From positions 48,166 to 112,165 of the forward strand of contig JALSLV010000048.1 in NCBI GenBank assembly GCA_026988115.1: a stretch of DNA of 64,000 nucleotides, given 5' to 3'. The notes under the pieces are model-generated. The model did not search any database, was not told the DNA's origin, and saw only the letters and a program-made list of their open reading frames with translations. Position 1 is the first letter of the stretch, and the number at the start of each line of letters is the position of its first letter. Below are positions 33,242 through 41,591 of the stretch, one piece after another. A program made the translations under genes and the position numbers. The stretch is from Lysobacterales bacterium. GTDB taxonomy: Bacteria; Pseudomonadota; Gammaproteobacteria; Xanthomonadales; Marinicellaceae.

Positions 33242-35860
33242 TTATTCGTTTTTCAACAAGTTTTTTAATTCAGAAATTTTCTCTTGCAAAACAGCTTTTA
33301 AATTCACAATATCACTGACTCCTCCTCCTTGAGCAAAATCAGGTCGACCTCCACCTTTACCCGATATTTTTCCTGCCACTGTCCTTATAATATCTCCCGC
33401 CTTTACTTTTTTACTTAAAGTCTTGCCGACAGTGCAAATGAGTTGTACTTTGTTTGTTTCATCATGATTTGCTAAGACAAGGATTCCATCTGTATACTTT
33501 TCCTTAAATTTATCTGCAATAGATTTCATGTTTTCAATATTAAATTTAGGCAAAACATCGATAAGGTAATACACGCCTCCAAACTTCTCTACATTTTTCC
33601 ACAAATCTTGTGCTGCATTTCCAGCCAACTTGCTTTCCAATGCTTGAATTTTTTTCTCCAGCTCTTTATTTTTAATTAATGCACTCTTAACTTTTTCTAC
33701 CACAGAATCTGCTGTTGCATGTGTTAATTGCATGACCTCTCCAAGTCTTGCTTCTTGAGTTTGAATCCACTTCACTGCCACTTCCCCTGTCACGGCTTCA
33801 ATGCGTCTAATGCCCGCAGCAATAGAAGATTCACTTATTATTTTAAACAGACCAATCTCACCCGTAAATTTAACATGTGTTCCTCCGCATAACTCAATTG
33901 AATAACCACCAATATTAAGCACCCTAACCTCATCACCGTACTTTTCACCAAATAATGCCATTGCGCCTGTTTCCACAGCTTCATCAAAACTCATTATTTT
34001 TGTGATGGCTTCATAGTTGGCTCTTATATGCTGATTCACTTCTCTTTCTATTGTTAATAGTTGACCTGTTGTTATTGGTTCAGGCTGAGAAAAATCAAAA
34101 CGAAGCTTTTCATCTGAAACAACAGAACCTTTTTGTTGAACATGTAAGCCGAGTTGTTCTTGTAAAACTTTATGCAACAAATGGGTTGCTGTGTGATTAA
34201 GTTTTATCCCCGTACGTTTTGGTTGTTCAACGACAGCCTCAACTCTTTGCCCAACAGATAAAACACCGTTCTGGCCTTGAACAATATGTAAATAGAATTG
34301 CCCTGCAGCTTTTTGCGTATCCTCAACATTAAAAACAGTATTTTCAGTACACAGTTTACCTGAGTCTCCTATTTGTCCGCCAGATTCTGCATAAAATGGA
34401 GTTTTATCTAAAATAACTATTCCATCACCATGCAGTTCATTAACGGATTTTGAGTCCTTAATTAATGCCACAATATTACCCACACCTGACAAATTTGCGT
34501 ATCCTGTGAACTTTGTTGGGTCAAGCATTGATAAGAGTTCCGATGGAATTTGATTGCTTTGAATAAAACCACCAGAGGCTTTCGAACGCTGCTTTTGTTC
34601 TTTCATACAGTTATCAAAACCATTTACATCAACAACCAAACCATGTTCTCTAGCTACATCCTGAGTTAAATCCAGAGGAAATCCATAAGTATCATAGAGC
34701 TTAAACGCCACTTCTCCAGGAATAACATTTCCATTTAGCTCATTTATCTCTTTATTTAGCAGCCCCATTCCAAGCTCTAATGTTTCCGCAAATCGTAACT
34801 CTTCTTTTTTTAATGCGTTTTGAATAGTCTCTTTGTTTTTTATCAATTCAGGATAAGCTTCACCCATTACTTCAATAAGAGGTATTAATATTTTGTAGAA
34901 AAAAGTCTCATGGGCTCCCAATTTATATCCGTGTCGAATAGCCCGTCGAATAATTCGACGAAGGACGTAACCCCTGCCCTCATTTCCTGGTTGAATACCA
35001 TCACTTATCAAAAATGCACAGGTTCTAATATGATCTGCGATAACCTTCAAAGAAGGGCTAGATAATTCATCCAAAGATAACAATTTGCCTATGTATTTTA
35101 TAATGTGCTGGAATAAATCAATGTCATAATTATTATGCTTGCCTTGCATAATTGATGTTAATCGCTCTAAACCCATACCCGTATCCACACAAGGCTTAGG
35201 CAAAGGTAATAAATCGCCATTTGCTTGTTTATCAAACTGCATAAACACTAAATTCCAAATTTCAATAAAGCGATCACCATCTTCTTCTGGCGTACCAGGA
35301 GGACCTCCCGCAATTTCTTCCCCGTGGTCATAAAAAATTTCGCTGCATGGACCACAAGGCCCTGTATCACCCATTTGCCAAAAATTATCTTTTGCTCCAA
35401 TTCGTAAAACCTTTTGCTTTGGCACTCCAATTTTTTCAATCCATATTTTTTCGGCCTCATCATCCTCTTCGAAAACAGTAACCAACAGCTTTTCTTCTGG
35501 CAAGCCCATGACATTGGTCAAAAAGTCCCAGGCAAACTCAATGGCTTCTTCCTTAAAATAGTCACCAAAACTAAAATTGCCCAACATCTCAAAAAACGTG
35601 TGGTGCCTTGCCGTATAACCCACTTCATCCAAATCATTGTGTTTTCCACCTGCCCTAACACAGCGCTGTGAGCTCACTGCTCGTGTGTAGTTTTTTTTCT
35701 CTGCACCTAAAAACATATTTTTAAACTGAACCATTCCCGCATTGACAAACAATAAAGTAGGGTCATCGGCAGGTATAAGAGAAGAACTTGCAACTTTGCT
35801 GTGATTTTTTGAGGTAAAGTATTCTAAGAATTTTTCACGAATTTGAGCTGTGCTGTACAT
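33242..35860 (-). CDS. alaS: alanyl-tRNA synthetase
   Basis: Charges tRNA-Ala and edits mischarged Ser/Gly. 872 aa. Catalytic domain motifs NAGMVQFKNMFLG, HHTFFEMLGNFSFGDYFK and GMGLERL are present, the editing domain has HTATHLLHKVL (HxxxH) and ELCGGTHVKFTGEIG (CxxxH), and the C-Ala tail carries KISGKGGGRPDFAQGGG. Start MYSTAQIREKFLEYF is standard. csrA follows 132 bp downstream; a terminator and a MITE-like element lie upstream. Confidence 0.97.
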   Translation of the reverse strand: MYSTAQIREKFLEYFTSKNHSKVASSSLIPADDPTLLFVNAGMVQFKNMFLGAEKKNYTRAVSSQRCVRAGGKHNDLDEVGYTARHHTFFEMLGNFSFGDYFKEEAIEFAWDFLTNVMGLPEEKLLVTVFEEDDEAEKIWIEKIGVPKQKVLRIGAKDNFWQMGDTGPCGPCSEIFYDHGEEIAGGPPGTPEEDGDRFIEIWNLVFMQFDKQANGDLLPLPKPCVDTGMGLERLTSIMQGKHNNYDIDLFQHIIKYIGKLLSLDELSSPSLKVIADHIRTCAFLISDGIQPGNEGRGYVLRRIIRRAIRHGYKLGAHETFFYKILIPLIEVMGEAYPELIKNKETIQNALKKEELRFAETLELGMGLLNKEINELNGNVIPGEVAFKLYDTYGFPLDLTQDVAREHGLVVDVNGFDNCMKEQKQRSKASGGFIQSNQIPSELLSMLDPTKFTGYANLSGVGNIVALIKDSKSVNELHGDGIVILDKTPFYAESGGQIGDSGKLCTENTVFNVEDTQKAAGQFYLHIVQGQNGVLSVGQRVEAVVEQPKRTGIKLNHTATHLLHKVLQEQLGLHVQQKGSVVSDEKLRFDFSQPEPITTGQLLTIEREVNQHIRANYEAITKIMSFDEAVETGAMALFGEKYGDEVRVLNIGGYSIELCGGTHVKFTGEIGLFKIISESSIAAGIRRIEAVTGEVAVKWIQTQEARLGEVMQLTHATADSVVEKVKSALIKNKELEKKIQALESKLAGNAAQDLWKNVEKFGGVYYLIDVLPKFNIENMKSIADKFKEKYTDGILVLANHDETNKVQLICTVGKTLSKKVKAGDIIRTVAGKISGKGGGRPDFAQGGGVSDIVNLKAVLQEKISELKNLLKNE

Positions 35861-35942
35861 GGCTGAATAGGACTAATTAGTTAAAGTAACAGGAATTTTA
35901 AGTATTAACTGAACAAATGTACAACTTAATTTTTTATAATGT

Positions 35943-35971
35943 AAAAAAAACCGCAAGGATTAGTTGCGGTT
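35943..35971 (-). terminator. rho-independent terminator upstream of alaS
   Basis: On the minus strand AACCGCAA (35964-35971) pairs perfectly with TTGCGGTT (35949-35956) around a seven-base loop, then eight T residues follow (complement of 35943-35950). It ends the transcript of the small secreted-protein gene before alaS. Confidence 0.85.
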
Positions 35972-35979
35972 AGGTTAAA

Positions 35980-36144
35980 ACCCTAATCCCGATATAGAAA
36001 ACACGTTTCTAGCACAATCCCTTGATACGTCTAGCAAATCTAAAAAAGACCACATCACCAATAAGGTGACTCAGTATTTTTTATCTTCACTATACACACC
36101 AATAGTTTGCACTATAATTCGCGTTTCTATATCGGGATTAGGGT
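35980..36144. mobile_element. MITE-like element, copy 2 (165 bp, intact termini)
   Basis: Perfect 21-bp terminal inverted repeats run from 35980 to 36000 (opening ACCCTAATCCCGATATAG) and from 36124 to 36144. The interior carries ATCACCAATAAGGTGAC (36054-36070), itself a small stem. It has no coding capacity and is homologous throughout to the element at 22871-23027 in opposite orientation. No clear target duplication is seen; both sides have A-rich flanks (TTAAA and AAAAC). Confidence 0.85.
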
Positions 36145-36148
36145 AAAA

Positions 36149-36403
36149 CTACTTTGAAAGCTTGCCATTTTTGATGACAACCCTATCAGAGCCACTGGCA
36201 TCTATTTCACCGACACCATCGACAATAATAGTACAAGACGAACTGCAAATACTTCCTTTTGTTGTGCCACTATTAATTGAAGTTGACATCGTTGAAGAAC
36301 TGCCTTTAACTTTGATACTGTAACTTTTACTGTCTTTATTTTGCAAGCTCACTGCTTGAGCGAATGAACTGATTATAACGAATGATAAGATTAATTTTTT
36401 CAT
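36149..36403 (-). CDS. small secreted Ser-rich protein of unknown function
   Basis: An 84-residue precursor with a clear signal peptide (MKKLILSFVIISSFAQAVS, probable cleavage after AQA). The mature part is about 65 residues of alternating Ser/Thr/Gly and hydrophobic residues (YSIKVKGSSSTMSTSINSG, then SICSSSCTIIVDGVGEIDASG). Two cysteines four residues apart in CSSSC could form a small disulfide loop. GGGG-type ribosome-binding sequence lies before the ATG. No family is recognised. Its 3' end touches the MITE-like element and the terminator beyond it. Confidence 0.7.
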   Translation of the reverse strand: MKKLILSFVIISSFAQAVSLQNKDSKSYSIKVKGSSSTMSTSINSGTTKGSICSSSCTIIVDGVGEIDASGSDRVVIKNGKLSK

Positions 36404-36506
36404 GTTTCCCCTTTAATTATTTAGAAAACAATTATATTAATGCATGATTGGCAATAATCATAATTAAGAATGCACATCTGATTAAAAATGTGAACCAATT
36501 CACCCT

Positions 36507-37730
36507 TCACAAGGCTTTTCGAGGTGGAACAAATAAATTTCCAGCAATTAGCCCCACTGCTAAGGCTACTGCAACCAATAAGGCCGAAAAAGCCGTTTGC
36601 ACACCATCTAAAGTTTGGTTATCCAACATCGCTTCCAAAGATTTAAATCCGATACTGCCAGGAACCAACAACATCACACCAGGAATATGCATAATTGAAG
36701 CAGGCTTTGAGGTTATCCACGCAAAAATATTCCCTGCTATTGATACGGCTAAAACCGCAGCAAAAGAAGAGAATGGCGAAACCAACCAAACGCCTGCCAA
36801 TTTTGATCCCATAATAGCAATGGTTGCTGTTAAGAGTATCCACTTAAAATCTGATATTTTTGCATTAAATAAAACAGTAAAAGCAGAACTAATAGTAAAA
36901 ATAGATAAATAAACAAACCAATCTGGAACCGCCGTCAATTTATGGATTTCTACCGTTCCATACAAGCCAATTGCTACCATAAAGCCAAGTGCCAACCCAA
37001 ATGATAGTAATAAAAAAGTGGTCACAGCACCAGCCATACGTGCACTGCCTGAAACCAAATGTCCTGTTGACAATTCTCGAATAGCAGTGGTAATTCCAAG
37101 GCCAGGTACTAAAATTATCAACCCAGACAAAGACACAATAAAATGATCGATGCTTTTACTGTAATAACTGATGGTCATGGCAGCAAACCCCACTGCGGTG
37201 GCAGCAATGGGTGTAAACAACAAAGATAATTGCGAATGTTTTGAACTGAAGTGAATAATTAAAGCCGTTAACCACCCCATCATCAAAGAAACACCAACAT
37301 CAATCCAACTGCCTTTAAACAAACCAGCAAGACTTGCCGATGCTAACCCAATAGCAAAAATAATTAATCCAGGGCTATAAATCGGTTTAGCATCACGAAT
37401 TTGCTTAATTTCATCATAAGCATCCTCAATTTCAATTTCATCGTCATGAATGCGATTGATAACACCACTTAAATCGGTAATTTTCGCCAAATCAATATCT
37501 TTTGGAGAGGTTTTAATCATATAGGTGCGTTGCACTTCTTCATCACCTAATGTCGTTAACAAAACAGTCGGCAAGGAGAAGAAAGCCCCTTCCATCTCAA
37601 ACTTATCCAATAAGACTTCCATGGAACTTTCTAAACGATGGGCCGGTGCGCCCGACTCTGAAATGGCCTTACCCATTTTCAGTAACAATTTTGCCTGAGC
37701 TCGGCGTTGCCCTCTGGTTAAACGCGTCAT
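36507..37730 (-). CDS. ThrE-like threonine/serine exporter family membrane protein
   Basis: A 407-residue inner-membrane protein. An N-terminal cytoplasmic domain (about 1-120, with SESGAPAHRLESSMEVL typical of the ThrE/DUF1212 family) is followed by about ten hydrophobic segments in two blocks, corresponding to the DUF1212 and DUF3815 halves. SGLIILVPGLGITTAIREL and MLLVPGSIGFKSLEAML are the paired conserved loops. Family members export threonine or serine; the actual substrate is inferred. The start ATG overlaps the msrQ stop by four bases. Confidence 0.82.
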   Translation of the reverse strand: MTRLTRGQRRAQAKLLLKMGKAISESGAPAHRLESSMEVLLDKFEMEGAFFSLPTVLLTTLGDEEVQRTYMIKTSPKDIDLAKITDLSGVINRIHDDEIEIEDAYDEIKQIRDAKPIYSPGLIIFAIGLASASLAGLFKGSWIDVGVSLMMGWLTALIIHFSSKHSQLSLLFTPIAATAVGFAAMTISYYSKSIDHFIVSLSGLIILVPGLGITTAIRELSTGHLVSGSARMAGAVTTFLLLSFGLALGFMVAIGLYGTVEIHKLTAVPDWFVYLSIFTISSAFTVLFNAKISDFKWILLTATIAIMGSKLAGVWLVSPFSSFAAVLAVSIAGNIFAWITSKPASIMHIPGVMLLVPGSIGFKSLEAMLDNQTLDGVQTAFSALLVAVALAVGLIAGNLFVPPRKAL

Positions 37731-38323
37731 GTCCTTGAATACTTGATTAAACGGTAGAATAATAACATAAAAGCGACACCAGCATAAATCAATGGTTCTA
37801 AAAGGTCATTTTTAACTAGCCACAAAAAATGCAAACATGCGAGAATTGTTATAACGTAGATACTTTTATGTAAAGTTTTCCACTTTCGACCAAGTTTACG
37901 AATCATTTTTTTATTAGAAGTAATTGCCATCGGTATAAGCAACAACCAAGCAAGAAACCCAACAGTAATATAGGGACGTTTAACAATATCTTCCCACAAA
38001 TGGGCAAAATCAAAACGCAAATCCAACCACACATAAACCAATAAATGTAAACTGACATAGAAAAACACATACAAGCCTATCATCCCTCGAACCTTTATAA
38101 ACCACGCATTTTTAGTCAGGTCCTTTAATGGAGTCATCGTGAGAGTGAGTAACAATATTCGCAAAGACCACAAGCCTGTGTAGTGCAAAATGTATTCTAC
38201 AGGATCAGCGGTTAAATCATCTTGAGCACCCCGATAAAATAGATTTATAATCGGCAACAACAACCCTATAAAAAGTAACGGTTTTAATAATTTCATCACA
38301 TTTAACAATTTAAAAGAGCGCAT
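37727..38323 (-). CDS. msrQ: MsrQ-like heme b membrane subunit
   Basis: About 198 residues, six hydrophobic segments of the ferric-reductase-like fold. Paired heme-ligand histidines appear as VEYILHYTGLWSLRILLL, VSLHLLVYVWL and KTLHKSIYVITILACLHFLW. It aligns well with E. coli MsrQ (211 aa) over the start at 38323; ATG at 38296 is an alternative. MsrQ passes electrons to periplasmic MsrP, which repairs oxidised methionine, but msrP is not adjacent. Confidence 0.82.
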   Translation of the reverse strand: MRSFKLLNVMKLLKPLLFIGLLLPIINLFYRGAQDDLTADPVEYILHYTGLWSLRILLLTLTMTPLKDLTKNAWFIKVRGMIGLYVFFYVSLHLLVYVWLDLRFDFAHLWEDIVKRPYITVGFLAWLLLIPMAITSNKKMIRKLGRKWKTLHKSIYVITILACLHFLWLVKNDLLEPLIYAGVAFMLLFYRLIKYSRT

Positions 38324-38465
38324 TTTACTGCAGATAATAAACTTCAACCTCACAAAAGTTTAAAATACCCTTAAATGAACACAAAATTAACGCCATTAAA
38401 TCATTCAGGAAAAGTTCAGCCTTTGTCCGTAGACTAAAAAGCGTAACATTTACAGGAGAACATCC

Positions 38466-39050
38466 ATGAACAAGAAACATTTAATTTATGCACTAATCAC
38501 AGCCATTGCTTTCAGCTCTGCAGGTTTTGCCAACGATCGACATGAAAGGCGTGAATCACATCATTCTACGCATCAATCGAAACACAGCTATAACAACCGA
38601 CATGTTAAGCGACAAGAGAACAGAAATTATCGACGCAATTATAATAGTAATAACCATTACGGCAATAGCAATGCTGCATTTAGCACTTACGGTTACAATC
38701 AACCGTATCGTAATAATTACAATTACCGCAACCGTTATCGTAACAAGAATTATCGCCACTATAAGAGGCACCAAAATTACAATAACAATTACAGAAGATA
38801 CAATAATTATAATAGCTACAATAATTATCGGCCCTATTACCAGAGTCAATACACCTATCGTCCATTACGTGGCTTAGGGCACTATTTTACCGATGATTAT
38901 TACGGTTATGGGCATTGGCATGATAATAACTGGTGTGCCGTGCAACACCCTCAAAGTTACTATTTTGACTATTACTCAAACTATCCCTATCAAGATGGTT
39001 GGGTATTTGGAGATGGTGATTTTGGAATAAGTTTCTATTTTAATTATTAA
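38466..39050 (+). CDS. secreted Asn/Tyr/Arg-rich low-complexity protein
   Basis: A 194-residue precursor with signal peptide (MNKKHLIYALITAIAFSSAGFA, cleavage near AGFA-ND). The mature protein is dominated by Asn, Tyr, Arg and His (NNYNYRNRYRNKNYRHYKRH, YNNNYRRYNNYNSYNN) up to about residue 125, then a more ordered Tyr/Gly/Asp C-terminus (DDYYGYGHWHDNNWCAVQHP). Ribosome-binding sequence GGAGA precedes the ATG. No family is recognised. A cell-surface, adhesive or phase-separating matrix component is conceivable, by composition only. Confidence 0.75.
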   Translation: MNKKHLIYALITAIAFSSAGFANDRHERRESHHSTHQSKHSYNNRHVKRQENRNYRRNYNSNNHYGNSNAAFSTYGYNQPYRNNYNYRNRYRNKNYRHYKRHQNYNNNYRRYNNYNSYNNYRPYYQSQYTYRPLRGLGHYFTDDYYGYGHWHDNNWCAVQHPQSYYFDYYSNYPYQDGWVFGDGDFGISFYFNY

Positions 39051-39057
39051 CCTTGCA

Positions 39058-39112
39058 AGGTATTACCGCACACTCAGTTTTCATAACACACCCTGAGTGT
39101 GCGATAATACCT
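39058..39112. terminator. bidirectional hairpin between convergent genes
   Basis: AGGTATTACCGCACACTCAG (39058-39077) pairs with 39093-39112 (CTGAGTGTGCGATAATACCT) with one bulged base region. It lies between the convergent secreted-protein gene and gspN and lacks a long T-run, so it is probably a weak or Rho-assisted terminator. Confidence 0.6.
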
Positions 39113-39120
39113 AGATAAGC

Positions 39121-39855
39121 TTAATAAAAGCCTGCCAAGTTTAAAGTTCTTCCACCAGCTCTTCTTCTGTCACCTATCCCTTGCAATACATATTCCACCT
39201 CGTATTCACCTGGTGAAGGTATAAGCGTTAATTTAATTTCCCAACGGTGATTTTTATGAATGTATATTGCACCAGACACATTAAGTACATTTGATGTGCT
39301 ATTAACTTGTCCAACGATTATCTGAGGGTTATCTGAAGTAAAAACAACTTCTATCTCACCCAGTTCTTTTTGCACAGGTTTAATTATGCGCAAGCCTTTT
39401 GTTGTTGCTCGACCAGAAATAATATGTGGCACTCCTTTTTTTATTTCTAAATGGTCAAAATCCAATTCGATATAGCCTGATATTTTACCGTGAGAAAAAT
39501 TGATTTTGTTGGCTATAAATTGCCAATCAAGTGTTCCTTTTAGGTCTTTAACAACATCAAACTTGGGTTTTTTAATGTATTTTGCCTTAATGTCGTAATC
39601 CTTATTTTTCAACTTCACTTCTAAGGTTGCTGCATTGTATGAACTTGGATACATCAACCAATTGGCTTGCCCTATATCCATTCCTAGATATTTTACTTGC
39701 TCTGCATTGCCTTTAATTATGGAACCACCAATGCCCTCTAGTTGAATGGGTCGAATGTTTCTTTTGATTTTATCGTAATACAAATCTAAAGGCGTAAAAA
39801 ATGCAGCTAAACCAAGTAGTACGATTATAAAAAGTAGGAGTTTTATTAATTTCAT
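39121..39855 (-). CDS. gspN: type II secretion system protein N
   Basis: A 244-residue protein with an N-terminal membrane segment (LIKLLLFIIVLLGLAAFF, about 3-20). The periplasmic beta-rich region includes IQLEGIGGSIIKGNAEQV and ISGYIELDFDHLEI, the GspN pattern. Start 39855 (MKLIKLLLFI) overlaps the gspM stop by four bases, giving gspL-gspM-gspN with coupled translation. The remainder of the T2SS operon (gspC-K) is not in the window. Confidence 0.85.
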   Translation of the reverse strand: MKLIKLLLFIIVLLGLAAFFTPLDLYYDKIKRNIRPIQLEGIGGSIIKGNAEQVKYLGMDIGQANWLMYPSSYNAATLEVKLKNKDYDIKAKYIKKPKFDVVKDLKGTLDWQFIANKINFSHGKISGYIELDFDHLEIKKGVPHIISGRATTKGLRIIKPVQKELGEIEVVFTSDNPQIIVGQVNSTSNVLNVSGAIYIHKNHRWEIKLTLIPSPGEYEVEYVLQGIGDRRRAGGRTLNLAGFY

Positions 39856-40337
39856 TTGTTTTCTTCTAAGGTGATTCTGGCATTGCACAAACCATTACTG
39901 CGATCAGTTAAGTTTATGTCTGCTTCTGAAATATTGATTGCGTAATTTTTTTCCAAACTTTGCAGCCAAGCCGCTAAAGTATCGAAGGTTATACTTTCAA
40001 ATGTTAGTATAACTGTTTGATTATCTTTAGGTTCTGAACGAGTGACAAAACCTGATAATGACTGTTTTTCAAGTTGCTCGTCAACCCAAGATATAAAAGG
40101 TTTGTTTAAATCTCGGTGAAATTTAGCTTCTATTTTTTGTTGTTCAACTAATGAATTCTTTGAGTTCTGCATATCCTCATATTGAGTCCTTAGAGTCACA
40201 AACCTCCTTTGCTTTTGTTCTAAAGATGAGGTTAATGGTTTATAGACTAAAGCCCAAAACAAAGCAATTGACAGAATTATCCCACCATACATTAATAACT
40301 TTTGCTCACTTTTACTTAATTGTTTCATCCATTTCAT
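39852..40337 (-). CDS. gspM: type II secretion system protein M
   Basis: A 161-residue bitopic protein: short cytoplasmic start MKWMKQLSKSEQKLLMYGG, one transmembrane helix (IILSIALFWALVYKPL, about 20-35), a coiled-coil stretch (EQKQRRFVTLRTQYEDMQ) and a periplasmic ferredoxin-like domain ending in NINLTDRSNGLCNARITLEE. It stabilises GspL in the inner-membrane platform. Its ATG overlaps the gspL stop by one base (TGATG). Confidence 0.88.
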   Translation of the reverse strand: MKWMKQLSKSEQKLLMYGGIILSIALFWALVYKPLTSSLEQKQRRFVTLRTQYEDMQNSKNSLVEQQKIEAKFHRDLNKPFISWVDEQLEKQSLSGFVTRSEPKDNQTVILTFESITFDTLAAWLQSLEKNYAINISEADINLTDRSNGLCNARITLEENK

Positions 40338-41512
40338 CAGAGTTTCTCCATGGTAATAACAGAACTCACTGAACCTTTAGCGGTCTCTCTTGTGCCTGTT
40401 TTGACGTGACGTGTTAATGCAATTTTTTCTAAACTTTCTTGAAACTGGTTTAGTTTGCTCACATTGGGAGCATTAATTTTAATTTCTATTTTATTATCAC
40501 GCTGTCGGATGGATACAATTTTTATGCTTGGGTGTTGGCTAAGTGTGAGACCAACATAAAGTAAAGATTCTATAAAACCATTTCTGTTATTGCTTTTATT
40601 TGTCTGAGCATATTTAAGGCGTGATTGAATTGCCGAATAAGGATTATTCAATTCACTTGAACTTGCGTTGGGAATAAGTTTTATAAGTAATTCATGTTGC
40701 TTATATTTTATTTCTTCAATCCTTTGATTAATATTCCAAAGCTGAAATAAATTAATAATCAACCAACTCATTACAAGCAGTGCTACTAATGTTAAAGATT
40801 TCTTCCACGGCTTTATTTGATTTTCTTTATCTGTATCTTTATCGTATAAACCTTGAAACAAATTTACCGCTCGGTTGTTCAATAATAATTTTGCCTGGAA
40901 CAAGTGAATATCAACTTGTTTATATTCGATTGTTTCACTACTTAAGTTAACAGGTTTGCTTGCATAAACATGAACTTTTTTTGCATCAGTTAATGATACA
41001 TAGTCATTAACAAGTTGTTGGGAGAGCCTTGTGCCTTGATTGTTGTTATTTATTATAAAATAATCATCAACACTTAAAATTGAGAGACTTTCTGGTGATG
41101 CGGGCACACTAAATATTTCTGAATAAAGTTTTTTGCACTCAAGTTGATTTTTTTCAAGTTGAAGATTAATTTCCTGCATAACCCTTTTAGCTACAACGCA
41201 AACATCAAATAAATTTTCACCTGATTTGCAATATGCAAAATGATTTTCTTCAATTTCAGTAGAAAGATTTTCTTCTATCGCAAATGGCAATGACTGTTTG
41301 ATTACCTCATCATTTTTACTTGGAATCATAACCTCTTTTGAAAAGACCAATAACGCTGGTAAAACTAAAACAAGTTTTTGATGAGTTTGAATCTTAATTT
41401 GCGACCACGAAGAGACAGCAGAACTATGGGCACTGGCTGTTTTAGTATTGTAATTGATTTGAAATTCTGGAACTAATTGTTCATTAATTCGCACAATGAC
41501 GTAGTCAGACAT
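40337..41512 (-). CDS. gspL: type II secretion system protein L
   Basis: A 391-residue bitopic platform protein with an actin-like cytoplasmic domain (PALLVFSKEVMIPSKND, IKQSLPFAIEENLSTEIEENHFAY). A single transmembrane helix (SLTLVALLVMSWLIINLFQLW, about 235-255) and a periplasmic ferredoxin-like domain for GspM follow. It recruits the GspE ATPase. An 80-bp gap with a 10-bp hairpin stem separates it from the RND transporter gene upstream, so cotranscription is unclear. Confidence 0.88.
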   Translation of the reverse strand: MSDYVIVRINEQLVPEFQINYNTKTASAHSSAVSSWSQIKIQTHQKLVLVLPALLVFSKEVMIPSKNDEVIKQSLPFAIEENLSTEIEENHFAYCKSGENLFDVCVVAKRVMQEINLQLEKNQLECKKLYSEIFSVPASPESLSILSVDDYFIINNNNQGTRLSQQLVNDYVSLTDAKKVHVYASKPVNLSSETIEYKQVDIHLFQAKLLLNNRAVNLFQGLYDKDTDKENQIKPWKKSLTLVALLVMSWLIINLFQLWNINQRIEEIKYKQHELLIKLIPNASSSELNNPYSAIQSRLKYAQTNKSNNRNGFIESLLYVGLTLSQHPSIKIVSIRQRDNKIEIKINAPNVSKLNQFQESLEKIALTRHVKTGTRETAKGSVSSVITMEKL

Positions 41513-41541
41513 ATTATTTATTTTTTACGAGTTGACTTATT

Positions 41542-41576
41542 ATACTCTCTAACAACAAGTTATTGCTAGAGAGTAT
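41542..41576. terminator. hairpin between the RND transporter and gspL
   Basis: ATACTCTCTA (41542-41551) pairs perfectly with TAGAGAGTAT (41567-41576) around a 15-base loop. There is no T-run on the minus strand, so it could be a processing or Rho-assisted end of the lipid-cluster transcript before gspL. Confidence 0.45.
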
Positions 41577-41591
41577 TTAAGCCTATCTAAA

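Noticed and set aside
38506..38877. Overlapping frames rich in Ile/Thr/Val within the Asn/Tyr-rich gene
   Set aside because: They arise from the AAT/TAT-rich codons of the secreted protein; only that frame has a signal peptide and ribosome-binding sequence.
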